Origin: Chromera velia
Lineage: Eukaryota > Sar > Chromeraceae
Reading direction: 5' to 3'
Assembly (NCBI GenBank): GCA_018398765.1
Contig: JAHBMJ010004082.1
Coordinates: 20,058 to 84,057 of the forward strand
Length of the DNA: 64,000 bases
In this document: piece by piece, positions 1-13,200 of the stretch
Layout of the letters: the number at the start of each line of letters is the position of its first letter
How positions within the stretch are numbered: position 1 is the first letter of the stretch
Notes under the pieces: model-generated
Databases searched by the model: none
Told to the model about the DNA's origin: nothing
The model's input: only the letters and a program-made list of their open reading frames with translations
Translations under genes and position numbers: made by a program

Positions 1-9
1 AGTGTGTGC

Positions 10-85
<76 letters not shown>

Positions 86-160
86 GTGTATGTGTGTGTA
101 TGTATGTGTATGTGTGTGTGTGTATGTATGTGTGTGTGTGTATATGTGTATATGTATGTG
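1..160. repeat. (GT)n microsatellite
   Basis: An almost pure GT/TG dinucleotide tract with scattered TA interruptions, which continues off the left edge of the window. It creates open frames of Cys-Val on the + strand that are compositional artefacts. Confidence 0.95.
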
Positions 161-1389
161 CGCACGTTAGCAGACAGGTGGCAAACGAAGACTTATGATC
201 AGGGAGAGATAGAGAGCGAGAGAGGGAAAGAGCCTGATGGATGTACGGTTCTGCATAGGAGAAAGAGATCGAGGCCGATGCACCCAGACTGAAGTGGAGA
301 AACTGACAGTGTCTTAGACAAACAGTAAGATCAAAAGACAAAGGCTAGGACAAAGGGTGAAAGATGATGAAAGAGTAACTATTGTGTAAGTGATGCAGAC
401 ATATATGCAGACACTGTAATACACTGTCAAAGACTAGGTCAAATACTGTTGGCTCACTCCTCCCCGGTCCTTGGACCGTCCTTCGTGTCTGGGGCTTTTT
501 CACAGATATCTTTACTGTGTTTTCGTATCGAACCTAATCTAGTGTATTGAGAGATCACGTTAACTAGAAAACGAGTCAATCATTCTCTAGATCATCATTT
601 TTTCTTTTTTAAAAATATTAGAAAAAATATGGTAAATTAGTTTATAAACTCAGGTAAAGAATATGTATTATAGACAGTTTGCAGATCGATTTGCTATAAC
701 TATGAATGAGAATTTCAGACTAATTTTTAGTCGTATTTAGGCCTTCATACGCGATAATGCGCGACCCCCGGTTTCCCCCTTTCAACGGGGCCACGGCATG
801 CTCCGCAGGAGCATCAAAATGAAGATACGGGACGAACCGGAACCTTTTGACAGACTAGGCTAGATCCGCCCCTCATACACGGGGACGCGGCATGCATAAC
901 AAAAACCTCAATCATCGTCAAATGTATATATCACGTATCGAATGCATCGACCGTCGACCGATCGCCGCGATCAAATTAAGAAACAAAAAGCGCATGCATG
1001 CATGCATGCGCATGAAGATTCAGGTCAGTCACTCATGCAGCTGAAGCTCAGTGACAGTCCGTTTGTCATTCTTAGTATATGTTCCTGCAGCGAATCCTGC
1101 TTCAAGCTGTGCACACGTGAACGGTGAACACACGTATATTCACGCTCAGCTGAAGGCATTGTGTGGGGAAACCCGAAACGGTGCTGACAGGTATATAACA
1201 AAGTTGTGACGAGGTTGACCCAGGTTTGCAGGATACAGCTATACTTAGGGTTGTATACAGCTGTATATAACTGTACCTGCCCTTTCACTTGAAACACACT
1301 CTCTGAAAGACCGTGATCTTCTCCACAGAGCCCACACGTGAGAATTCAAAAACGTTCTCTATCCACACACCTCGTTGAATCTTGACAAA
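161..1389. other. Intergenic, no gene seen
   Basis: No open frame with plausible composition was found. Two related short segments lie about 95 bp apart (near 776-799 and 871-894); each has a CCCC run, ACGGGG and then CGGCATGC, so they may be a small decayed repeat. A run of GCAT units near 990-1012 forms TGCATGCA palindromes. The last few hundred bases should hold the promoter and 5' UTR of the globin-channel gene, but no core promoter motif could be assigned. Confidence 0.5.
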
Positions 1390-4300
1390 ATGGATAGAAA
1401 ACAAGACAAAAGGCAGTCTTCTGGAAATGTGAAATTCCGCTCAACATTGGAATACGAACCGGAAGAACTCACCTTGACTCTGGCCCAGCTGGCCGACGAC
1501 ATTCCCCCAACTGACTCCCAGGCCTTGGCTGCAGAGCCGGGAAGTGAGTATGAGGTCCTGAGTCAACACAGAGAGGAGGGGTTGCCTCACGTGAATACCA
1601 TTGAGATGAGTGACGGACCTGCGCACGTGAGTTCCTTCTCTGAAGAGAACAATTTCAACACGAGCTTGACGGAACGGTTGGAAGGAGGCACCAACGACCT
1701 TGCGAGCTCTCAACAGCTGCGATCAGAGCTGGAGGAACCAGGGGGGCAGAGCAGCAAAGAGGAGGAACCGACAGAAGCAGTACCTGAGGCCCAAGAAGCA
1801 GAAACAGAAAATGAAGGACAAGAACTGGAAAAAGCATTTTCGGTGTCAACAAACGAACGGAGTGCGATTTTAACAGAAACTCTAAATCTCTGTGCACGTG
1901 CTGGAGGCAAGAAGCAGACCATAGGAAAGACCGGATTCGAGAACGCCATCAGATCGAGTTCAGACAATACTTTCCTCAAACTGAAGGGAAAGGCTGTCAT
2001 GGGCAAGGCCTTCCAAGGTCAGCGAAACCGGGGGACTCTTCACATGTCTTGTTTGCTTTGTCTTCTGTCTTTAACTGGAGTAAAGGAAGAAAGGAAGGGC
2101 AGAATGAAAGCAGGAAGGGACAAGTGTGACAGTTGGGCTTCTGTTGACTGCCTTGCTTTCCCTCTTGCTTCCTGATCGCAGACGCGATAGGCCTAGTCGC
2201 GATGAACACCATTGACAGAGCCGAGGTGGACCGACTGATGAACATGCTGGCTCTGAGACATTACCACTACGGCGTGACCACCGACCTGTTTCCCCAGACC
2301 ATCCAGGCGCTCCTTGCCGCAATGGAACAACTGTGCGGGGACAGCTGGGACTCTGTCACGGAGAGAGTGTGGGGGGAGGAGTGGGGGAAGTTGTCTTCTC
2401 AACTGATTGGCGCGATGAGCTCGATGGGAAGGCGGGTTGAAATTATCAAGAAAGACTGGGAGGTGGTCTCTGCACATCTCGGTATACAGGCACTGGTCGC
2501 GAAGATTTCGGCCAACTTGGTGGTTCTCTCTGTTCACGCTGCGGAGCGGCAACACGCAGAGGGAGGAGGCGGCCCCAGGGGTGGAGGGACTGGGATAGAA
2601 CAGAGCGATATGGTCAGTCTGGCTTTTTTGTTTTTCTTCTTTCTTCTAGCACTTGCACTGGCAAAGAAGAAGTTGAGCACACTGTCAGCTGGAGCGCGTA
2701 TGGGTGCGGTTAAGAACGAAAAGCCTGCATGATCAGAGAATGTGTGGTGGTTTCGTTGGGAAGGGGACCGAGTGAGTCATGCAGGCTCCGTCGGTCTGTA
2801 TGTTTTCCTCTTGTCGGCTTGCCGAATAGAGACACTCCCTTCCCGATGAGGCCATCGCCCTCCCGTGAAATGATGACTTACAATGATAGGCCGGAATGAG
2901 GAGAGGACTGGGTTTCTCCCCTCTTGCCGAGTTTCATTAGAGCCTTTTTTTCGTCTGACTCACGGCCAAACAATGCGATCGGGCCACAATGAGAAAACCT
3001 TTCTGATGGCCTTCTTGTGCCCCTCCTGAGTTACTGCCTGCGTTGTGTGTTGCATATCTTTCCCTTTTCATCTTTCTGTAGGACAGAACCCATCTCTGTC
3101 TATGCATCTGAGGGATTTCCTTCTAAGCCTCCGTACGCGCCTATGCACTGACTGAAAGACTGGTGGACTTCTTCTATTCAACTTGGATGGACCGCTGGAT
3201 GCCCTGTGATCATGCAGAGCGGTCTGGCTGAGGACATCGGCTCCCTTTTGTCCTTCCTCGTTGACGCCGTGTTTGACCTCAAAAGACTCCGGGGCCTGAC
3301 TGTGAACTTCCAGATCCCCTGGAGGGACATCTTCAAGAGGTACAAGGCGGTCCCGAACCTCGAGAAGGTCCAGGACGTCGTCTTAAGCACCATGCAGGTA
3401 GGTAGGCAGGTCAGTGCACTGGCAGGAAGGAGCCAGGGTCGACAGACAGATAGATGGAATGGTCGACGTACAGGTGAACAGTTGTTCGGCAACCAACCGC
3501 AGTAAGAGCACAGGGGGGAGTCGCAAGTGTACCCCCCTAGGGGTTTTTTGGAGGAGACGGCGTGCTTCGAAGAGTAGAGTTTGGGGAGGAAGAGTCAAAG
3601 GACTACGTTTAAGAATGCAAAGCAGTCGCAGTGCTATAGGCTTTATCTTCACCCCCCCTACCGATGCTCTCTCTGTGATTCGTTTATTTCAGGAGGTGGT
3701 TGGTGGTGAGTGGAGCATGGAACACGCTGAGGCCTGGACCTGGCTGTGGAGTTTGGCGCTTGCAGACAGGAAGCGGAGATGGCACAAGATAGACCGGGAG
3801 CGGGCTCTCCAGGCCTACCAGACTGTGGAAGCAGCAGTGATGAGAAAGTTTCAGTCCACAACACAGGGGGGGAGGGAGACGGCCAAGGACTTCTATGCTG
3901 AGGATGCATCGGAGTCTGGCGAGAGGGGGGGACGGGGAAAGAAGATGATTGGGTTTGCAGAGCAATCAGATTCAGAAAATGGCGACAGGGACAGAGAGCG
4001 TTTCCAGGATGCAAATGAGAAAATGATGGTACACTCCAGAAGCGACAAGGAGAGCAGTATCCGGTCAAGAAGAAAGCCCAAGTCTTTTGGGGCTTCGCTC
4101 ATGGCTGCACTCTGTTGCAAGAAAAGAGAGGAGAGAAGGGGAGGGACAGGGTCTGTTGTAGAGTCGCAAATCAGTGACAGCTCTCGAGAAGAAGCAAAGA
4201 GACGAAGAGAACTGTTGAGGACCCGCATCGAACAAAGCTATGAGGTCAAAGAGGAAGTGTCAGCAGCGATGGCCGAAAAGTTCTTTGAGCTTGTTCCCAA

Positions 4301-6156
4301 GAGGTCGGTCAGTCAACTGCAAAGATGTGATGAGCGCATCAGATTGATTTTCGTAATGCAAAATTGTGGGGTGTGTTCTACAAGGATTTGGAAAAGAGCG
4401 TTCTGTGCATAAGACAGAAATGGGGAAGCTCCAACGACAGGCTTACTGGACAGATTGATAGACCTGATCAGACCAGCCAACGAACGGCTTGAGATAGAAT
4501 CAAAAGCACACTTGACCTACTTTCACTTCTTTTGCCAACGCCGCGCATGGAAGCTTTACGGACTGTTTCGTTTGTTTATCTCTTCGTTACCGTGCATGTA
4601 TCTGCCTGCAGAGCCCCGAACCTTCGAATGATCTTCGAGAAGAGACAGGACATCTACAAGCACCATTTTGGAGAAATCACAAAGAGACTGTTGGCTTACC
4701 TGGACTCTCCAGAAGAGGTGAGAGAATGCGTGTGACGGTTCCCTCAGGGATCAATTGGAAACGAAGCACTATCGTCGCATTGCTGCCTTGTCTGTCAATC
4801 CATTACCTCTCCTCTCGGTGTCTGATCTGCACTTCTTGACATTTCTCCCCTCGTTTCCTCCTCTGCAGGTCTGGAAAGAAGATCCGGAGCTGGCCATCAA
4901 GCACATCGAATTCGGCGTCATGCCCTGTGACGTCCCCGTGTTTGCAAACGTATTCCTCCAAATCCTGGCCGAACTCGCGGGACCTGCCTGGACACAGAGA
5001 CACAGAGACACATGGGACAAGTCAGTCAGTCAGTCAGGGAGCGGCAAGGGGGGTAATTGAATGGGTGTTTATTGCGCCTGTGAAGGGGGAAAAGAACAAC
5101 CACTCTACGGGGGGAAAATGCGTGAGAGAAAATGTTTTGCTGAGAAAGAATCAAAGGACTTGTTCGAAAGATCGTGACACCATTGGCAAGTGTGAGAGTG
5201 AGTCATGGTTCATCGGGTTTATTTGGTGCATGCATATTGTCTGCATATATGTGTATACGTACGTGCACTTATGCGCGAATTTCTTTATACTTGTGTGTGT
5301 GTATGCAGGCTTTTCTCCATCGTCTCCGGAGCCCTTGCAGAGGTCGTCAGTGCCGGTCTGCTCCGACTGACACGCGCTCTCGTTTTCGGGTCTCTGCACG
5401 ACCTCAGGGAGGCACAACTCGAAGCACCGAGGGGAAAAAGGATCCAATGGAACTGCAAAGTGCGTGCGTCAGCGTTTTGCATTTTATTTTCTTGGACGCA
5501 TGTGTTGCTGCTTTTCATTTAGAAGGGAATGCTCAGGTCGGAGGGAGGTTTTCATGGAAACCGCTGTTAACCGGGTGCCGCTTTGCAATAAAAGAGAGTT
5601 GCAGAGGGACAGAGACAAAAAGGGTCGTCAGCGTGCAGAGGGCCCGTAGAGCGTTCTAGTGGATCAAGCAGGAGGGAAAGAATTGGAGCACTGCCTCTCG
5701 GTCCTGGTTTTTGAATCTACAATAAGCATCTCAAGTCTGGCTCAATCTCTTTCTCAGTTCTTCTGTGCTTGCCTCTCTATTCCGTGAATGGGCGCATGCA
5801 GGTGGAGATCAACGGCGAGGAGAGGAGTCCTCTCTTTTGGATGATTGAGAAGGGACGCACCGCCCTAGCACGGCAGATTCTGCGTGACGTCCTGGCAATT
5901 CGTGCGAACAGGTGAGGGAGCGCATGGCGGGAGGACACTGGCAGAGGCACACAAGCATCACGATGGTGTATCGGCGTGTCCTGTATGCATCAAATTCAGA
6001 AGTCCCGACTTACTTTTCACTCCACTTTAATTGTGATTTGTTCTGTGGTATTTCCGTTGTTCTGGGTCTTGCGCAGCTCACGAACCTGAGCCTGACCGTC
6101 CTTCTGCAGAGCAGCTTTTTGGAGACAAGCACAGACAGACACTTGCAGGCAGGCCA

Positions 6157-6189
<33 letters not shown>

Positions 6190-9100
6190 GGCTGCGTTCG
6201 GCTGATTCCTTTCTTTGCTTGTTTGCAGGTCGGGTGTCCACTACGGGAGGGAGGCGCTTTGGACTTCTCACGGGAGAGACCTGGTGAAGGTGAGTGCCTC
6301 GATCTGATTGGTGAAGGTGAGTGCCTCGATCTGATTGGTGAAGGTGAGTGCCTCGATCTTCTGATGGAATCGAATCAGATGATCTTGCCTCATCGTGGCT
6401 TGTCTTCGTTCAGATGTTGTTTTGGGGGGGTTTGATGTTTCACCGACCCATTTGATGCTCATTCGATTGGAATCTTCTATGTGTTTCTCCCGATCCTTGT
6501 CTGCTTCTTGCTCTCTCTGTGTGCGCAGGTGATCACCGACAACGCCCCCGACCTCTGGTGGGACCTTCTGGACGGCCACATCTGGTGCTCGGATCTTCTG
6601 ATCATGGGCAAGAGAAAGGTGAGGGAAGAGGGAAAAAGCAAAGCTGGTCTCGGAAAGGAAGACGGCCTGCAACTCTTGAAGGGTCTGTCTTTCTTTCCGT
6701 CTGTCTGCCTGTCGGGATGTTTGCCTGCCTGTTTATCCTGTTCCTGCGCGAATGCATGCATACATGAGTGCCTGAGTGCATGAGTGCAGGTGAACATGTA
6801 CATCCACGAGTTGTGGGGCGACTGTCTGAGTCCCCGAGACCCATCAGATCCCGAGAAGGGCCTCCTGTGGGCGGGCCCCTCCACCCAGCCTCTCTGGCTC
6901 CTCATGCAACTGGACAACGCCGCTCTCGCTCAGCATCCCGTGGTAGAGTTCATCGTGCAGGTAGGTCCGTGATGGATCCAGGCTGTGCGTGCGTCAATCG
7001 ACAGTCAATGAGAGTTTCAAAATGGTTTTTTTCGCCTCTCAGTCACTCTCGCATACAAAGTATAGCGCAATCGTATGAAGAAGATCTCGGAACAAAGATT
7101 CAAAAGAGAGGAAGGAAAAGTCGATCGATCGCGTCATGCACACTTACAGTTCCTTCCAAGCGCCTAGACGATTTCCACCGAACAACCTGGCATGCATCCA
7201 AAACCAGAATGCTGCTTGTGATTTGACATCATGGCTGTCCTGTCTTTCTGCTTTTCGTTATAACGTCGCACAGTGGAATCAAGGATTGATCGATCAGTTC
7301 ATGCCAAACTTCTCCATTGATTCTTATTTCTCTTTGCGCGTCTGCAGAAAAAGTGGGAGCTCTACGCGCGGCGTTCCTTCTACACGTTCCGTGCGGGGCA
7401 TTTCATCTCTGCCTTTCTGTTCTCATGCGGGTACATGTGGCTCACACGCACAGGTAGGTAGGGGGGTCTGTAAACTCGGATGAGAAGGGATTGGAGAGTA
7501 GGGATAATTTATGTGGCAGTGAGGGAGAGACTTGGCATGCGAACGATGAATGCCAGTCGCCGAACACATTTTCGGATTCTTTGGGGGCGTTGTGCTTGCT
7601 TCTTTCTGTTGTTGCATGCGTTTCATGTTCCCACGATTTGGTGTCGTGCCCTTGAGTTTTCCTTTTCTTTTGGGCCTTTCATGTCTTTTCTGTTGTATTG
7701 CAGGGGCCCATCCTGCAATGTCCTTCAGTCTCCGTCTGATGGCGACGATCGTTGCGACGGTGATGCTGGTGTTTGAGATCATGAAGGGGTTCCGACAACA
7801 CGAAAACCATTCGTACGCCACACACGTGGGGGGCATGCGGCTTCCCTGCAAGGTGCCTTTCCACTTTGCTCAGATGTTCACTCTGAATGACGTTCTGGCG
7901 TGTCTGTGCGTGATCGTGGTGTTCATCTTTGAGGTGGAACACGGCGGAGTGGAGAGAATGGCAAGGGGAGAGGTCAGCCTGTCAGCTTAATTCGGATAGA
8001 CTGTCCATTCTCCTGTATGTATGAAGTGTGCATCCTTCTCGGAATGAGTGAATCCAGCGTTCTCGTGCATACTTGTGGTTGGGGGGGGCAGGTCTCTCTG
8101 TTGACCGGCCCCCGTCTCTCTGAAGGGAAGCAGCAGGGAAAAACTGCAGCTGCAGCTGCAGCTGTGTGTGTGTGTGTGTGTTCTCGGTTTGAGACATGGG
8201 TTTCCAAGACAGCTTGATTGTTTTCTCGCTTTGCATGTTTCCGCGGTATGCCCTCTTGCTTGGGTTCTCTCGAGCTTCTCTCTGTGTTCTTCGATGTTTT
8301 TGCCTTCCTTCCTTCCTTCCTTCCTGTATGCATGCATGCATGCAGAGTTTCGCGGCAGTTCTCCTGAACAACCCGGACAGCAATCCCTCCAGCGTTTTGT
8401 CGGCGTTTGTGATGCTCCTCCTGTGGTTCTCGAACATTCAGGTCGGTCGGGCGGCCAGTCACCTCGCGAGACTGCGAGTAAATATCGATAAACGAATGAA
8501 TGGCGGAAGGAAGAAAAGAAGCAAGAAAGGAGCGAAGGAAGGAAGAAACAAGGAAGGAATGAGTGGGGGGATTTATTCATTGGACAATCCGGTGCAGGCA
8601 CTCAGCTTGGAAAGGAAAGGAGCGGATGGCCAGGTCGGCACATGAAGGTTCTCACATTGGCTCTGTGCATGGACACAGAGAGAGTTCTCGGACGGGAAGG
8701 ATAACAAAGAAAGAAAGACGGACACGAGTGAATGAATGCAAGGCCGTGCAGAGGACGAGAACTCGACGTCCCGAGACAAACCATGCATGCATCGTTCCCC
8801 TGCGATCGCATATTTTGTGCATGCAGACGCTAATGGCGATTGAGTCCGTGATGATGCTGGTGATTCTCTCCACCCACATGCTCGAGCAGCTGGCCAAGTA
8901 CATCTACATCATCATCTGTATGACTCTCGGGTGGGTGGCTGGGTGGGTGGGTCGGTGGGTGGGTGGGTGGGTGAGAGAGTAACTAAGTCTGTTGATTTTT
9001 TGTTGCATCTAGAGGGATGCTCTCACAGAAAAGATGAAACAAGGAGTAGGCAGAAGTTGAGAACCGAAACGAGAGCAAAATCCTGCAGGGACACACAGGC

Positions 9101-9491
9101 ACATTTTTCCAATGCCCCAATCTCCAATTCATTCGTTCAGGTTCTCTGGTGCGATCTGGTTGATGGCCCTTTGGCACGAGGTCGACGAATTTGACAGCTT
9201 TCCCGAGACTGTCATCCACCTGGTGCTGTACGTGTGCGGGGCTTGGACGCCGCCATGGGTAGAGATCACAGACAGCTTCATCAGGACGTTCTTTGCCATC
9301 TACGCGATCGCAGTTGCTCTAGTCCTTCTTCCGGCTCTCGTGGCCATCTTCGCAGGTGTGTGAGTGGGCAGGTGGAAAGGGGGTTGGTTGCTCTGCCGGG
9401 ATAAGCATCTCACGTCTTTAAAGGACTGATTCCTGAATACATGCATATGCTTTGACTCCAGGCAGAAAGAAAGAAGTGTGATGACAGCCAT

Positions 9492-9560
<69 letters not shown>

Positions 9561-10292
9561 ACAAGTTTGGTGACAAACCCCCTCCCTCCAGAGATCGCAG
9601 AAAGCTCACATGCTTTCTCTTACTCTCAGTCAATCACACAGCAATGAGCCCCCGTGCAACATTCTGCATCAAATCCCTTGAGAGTGAGCTCTGCCGATTT
9701 CTGATTTTTCTCACCCCGCCCCTTTCTACCCGCAGACACATGCAGAAGGAAGATTGGGATCGCGAGGGCTCAGGCTCTTTTGGGCCGAGCTAAGCTGGTG
9801 GTGGATATAGAATCCACCATGCACCGCCCTCGCGACAAGTACGGGTACTGTCCGATGGACAAAATCGTGGATGCTCACCTGAAATCAGTCTTTGAGGAGA
9901 GATTGTCCTTCGATGACGCACGCGAGCTGGGGCCTGCAGGGGGCATTTCGGTCAAAATGGACTCGAGTTTCATCCCCCCGGGCATTCAGCAAAGAAACGG
10001 TCGGGCGGACCGAATAGAAAGATACGAAAACGAGGAAGGGGACGAAATGCCTTGGCCAAGAGATCAGATGTCCCGGTCTGCTGCTGTGGGGGGATCCGGT
10101 CAGAACAGTCAGGACGCGGAGGCCCGTTCTGCCCTTGAGTCCTTGGGCAAGTCTGTGAAGAGCCTCTCTGCAGTCATATACAGAGTGTCGAAGTTGATGG
10201 CCTCCTCGGGTGTGGCAGACGACGGCACTTCCAAATCTGGAGCGACGTCAACGCACAATGCATCGGAGGGCGGCCCTGCAGTTGCACATTGA
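1390..10292 (+). CDS. Three-globin TRP-like cation channel (17 exons)
   Basis: Exons read as 1390-2017, 2182-2612, 3218-3397, 3693-4303, 4612-4717, 4869-5020, 5309-5459, 5802-5911, 6229-6289, 6529-6618, 6790-6960, 7348-7453, 7704-7972, 8346-8441, 8827-8930, 9141-9355 and 9736-10292. Every junction has gt/ag and a matching phase, giving 1345 residues. Residues 1-150 are acidic and disordered. Globin 1 (about 155-290) has the F-helix motif LRHYHYGV with proximal His236 and a G-helix ending GDSW. Globin 2 (about 292-445) keeps GGEWSMEHAEAW but has lost the F8 His. Globin 3 (about 590-735) has FFELVPKRAPNLRMIF, then KHIEFGV with His664 and AGPAW. A linker (about 754-897) ends HPVVEFIVQKKWELYARRSF, as in TRP channels just before S1. 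S1-S4 lie near 913-932, 937-961, 990-1010 and 1038-1054, S5 near 1060-1085 and S6 near 1134-1159. The cytosolic tail is polar. Predicted role (inference): haem-gated or redox-gated cation channel. The TRP subfamily is not resolved. Confidence 0.8.
6283..6363 (+). repeat. 27-bp repeat x3 carrying a splice donor
   Basis: Three tandem copies with a 27-bp period begin at 6283, 6310 and 6337, each with GGTGAAGGTGAGTGCCTCGA. The first copy spans the exon 9/intron 9 border of the globin-channel gene, so the donor AAG|GTGAGT is present three times. In the exon 9 frame the unit contains TGA, so use of the second or third donor would insert a premature stop. Confidence 0.85.
8931..8972 (+). repeat. (GGGT)n at the exon 15 donor
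   Basis: A GGGT-rich microsatellite starts exactly at the donor of exon 15 of the globin-channel gene, so several GT dinucleotides in near-identical context lie within 40 bp. It may reduce donor precision. Confidence 0.7.
9493..9556 (+). repeat. (TC)n microsatellite
   Basis: A long CT/TC tract inside intron 16 of the globin-channel gene. It is pyrimidine-rich but lies about 180 bp upstream of the acceptor. Confidence 0.9.
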
Positions 10293-13200
10293 ACTGAGAG
10301 AGGGCGGGGGGAAGAGAGAAGAGAAGAGAAGAGAAGAGAAGAGGGGAGAGAAAAAGGAAGCAGGCCACAGATGCCATATCAAAGCGCTTCTTGGCTGTAT
10401 TGTCAATTCGTTTGTGTTCGATCGATGCCGTGCTGCTTCTTTGGCTTCTTTTCTTTATCTGCCTTGCTACCTTTGTCTGACTCTTCATCTGTGTCGTTCC
10501 CTTTTTCCCTCTCTATTCCTCGCTGTTTTTTCTCCCTTTTCCTCTATGTGTTTGTCTGTGCCTCTCTCAATGTTCCATGTTCGTTCAGTATTCGTATGTG
10601 TGCAAACATGGTTTTCTGTGTGTAATTCTGTGCTTGTGTTTCCCTCTAATCGTGCCTGCTTTCTTCCTCTGTATGCATGGGTGACTGAACCGCAAAAGAA
10701 CTGCTCCAACGACCGAAATGGCAGACAAAAAGAAAGAAAGAAGCTGTCACGAGCGTCCAATCGATCCCTTCCCTCGCCGCTGGACTGTCCGTAATCGTAG
10801 CGGCCTGCGTGAGCCCTTCGCCTTAACAGGAGGGGGGAGGGAGGGATCTTGCAAACGGACAGTGTCAGTGAGCCAGCACACGTTCTTCTTTGTTTGTTTG
10901 TTTGTTTATCTGTTCATTTTTCGTCTGCATAGTGTTTCGCACCTTCATCTCTCTGATGCTTCCCTTTCTGCTTCTCTCTTTCTCTCTTTCTCTCTTTCCT
11001 TTCCTTTTCTCCCTCGTCTGTTCGTCGGCTCCCACTTGAATGAGTGGAAGTGGAGGGGAGAACGGACCGACAGACAGAAGAGAAGAGACTGCGGAGGGAG
11101 ATTGAAAGGAGGAGGGAGGTGTCTGGGTGCTATAGCATGCAGAGGGCGAGAAAAAGGGACGGGGGGGGTGAAGCAGCGAGGAATGAGGGGAAAGAGTCCA
11201 TAGGGGAACGGGACGGAAGTGCCTGTCCCAATCGAGACAGAGAGAGAGGGTTATTTGATCAAGGAAGGGGCGTCAGGGAAGATTGTGCTCATTTTCCATT
11301 TATGAATGCAGTGTTCATACGGAAATGCCGCTTTGCAGAGCGGAATATGAATTGTGTATTAACAGACAGACAAACAAACAAACAAACAAACAAAACAAAC
11401 AGACAGACAGACAGACAGACAGAGGCACTGGGATCGCATGATGTATGCGGTTTTTGGCAGTCTCTGTGTCTGTCTCTTCAGTCTGCTTTTCCCTTACTTC
11501 TCTTCGATCTTTCTTCAACTTCGGGGAACGGTGAAAGGCATGCATCGATTCGGTTTGCGTGCCCAGGGGAGGGAGGCAAGGGAAGGTTTCTTACGTTAAG
11601 AGAGTTTCTTGTGAGTGAACTCTTCCTCGATCGCGCCCGCCTCTGTGCAGAACCCTCTTTGATTGTTTTCTGACAAGAATTTTATGCCTCATTTATGTGT
11701 CTGTTGTATACAGACGTGTATGCGTACACAATCAGACATGCCCACAGAGTTGGCGAGCAAGCGGGCGGTAACGAAACTGCGTACTGCTCCTTTTGTCTCT
11801 CGAACGGGTTATGTAGGACGCGGAAAAATGTGGATTTTTCTTGCATCAGTGTTCACAAGATGCATCTTACAACAATTGAAAGGATTGAAGAAGACAGACG
11901 TATGTTTTCCCGGTGAAACCGGGTACCGAATTAATGTTTGGTCAATCGAGTGCGGGTCGGTGCCTGAGGGAGACGGCCTTCACAGACCCACCCGAGCGAT
12001 CTCTTCTCTGTCCTTCATCCAGCGTGTCTAAGAGGAAGATCGATCATGCGTTGGTGTTCCCAGAGGGGGGGGGAGGAGATCCCAAGGGAGAGGACGGAGA
12101 AAGACATACCAACAGACAAACCAAGAAAGGCAAAAACATAGAGACAGACAGGAGACGGGGCATATAGAGAAAGTGAGAAAGGATAGATCAGATTCAAAAC
12201 GCCTCTCCAAGGAAGTACGCTGCCTGTTTTTTACGCCGCCTGTTGGGCTCTGAGGAGTGGAGCCAGGCTTCGACTTTTCTTGGCGTGCATGTAGGGTACT
12301 TTGAGGGGTGTGTGCGTTTTGTCTGTTGCTGCACTGCTGTGGTTAACAAGAAAAAGGACACGAGTGAGTCTACCAAATTTATTACTTGGCATAACGAATA
12401 CACTATGCAAGTTTTGCCTCTATGCGTGTATAAAGCTTCCCAAATGTGGTTCTACGCGCGAACAAGTGAGAACAAAAACGTTGTTTCTCATACCGTGGTC
12501 TGCAACATTGGCCCTTCTGTTTTCGGGATTGAAATACGATGGTGCTAGCCTATATAAACTTGTGCAAACATGTTGCGTTGCTGCTAGCGTTGCTGGGTCG
12601 CGCTACGTTCAAGTTCTTATCAATAATCAATTGTGCACTGAGACAGCTAGTCAAATAATTTAAACAACAAAAAATAAGATAAATCTTTTATGATTTTCCA
12701 CTGAATTTCCAGTATTGAAATTAACTTGAAAACTATAAAACTGAACCTATATTTTGCCTATAAATTGTGCAAGGTATGACTCTATAGCTAGCTCTATAGG
12801 TATGACTATAAGTATAATCTAATTCATCATGATCAATCAATCAATCAAATTAATTGAATCCATCAAAAATAAAATCTAGAATTTAAGTTAATCTAACTTA
12901 ATTCAGATAATTGTTAGCACGATATGTGGAAGACCCTATAGGCCCTAGTACAGCTAGGGAAAACCCCAGGGAAAACCTAGTGGAAAACACATAAATTCAG
13001 AAGTAACATAAAAAAACATAATAGGTAGAATTGAGAGGCGAGAAAGCTAAGAACCAATCCCAATCGAATGTTACCTATTAAACTCGGCAACTTGGCATTT
13101 GTGATAGGATCATGTATGCGGTTGCATTGCCACCAATGTCACGTATGTGCCTTTGTACGTGGCAAGTCTGGTAGCAAGTCTGTAGCGGCAAGGTCAAGTT

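Noticed and set aside
2-292. Cys/Val-rich open frames at the left edge
   Set aside because: They are translations of the GT microsatellite with no other support.
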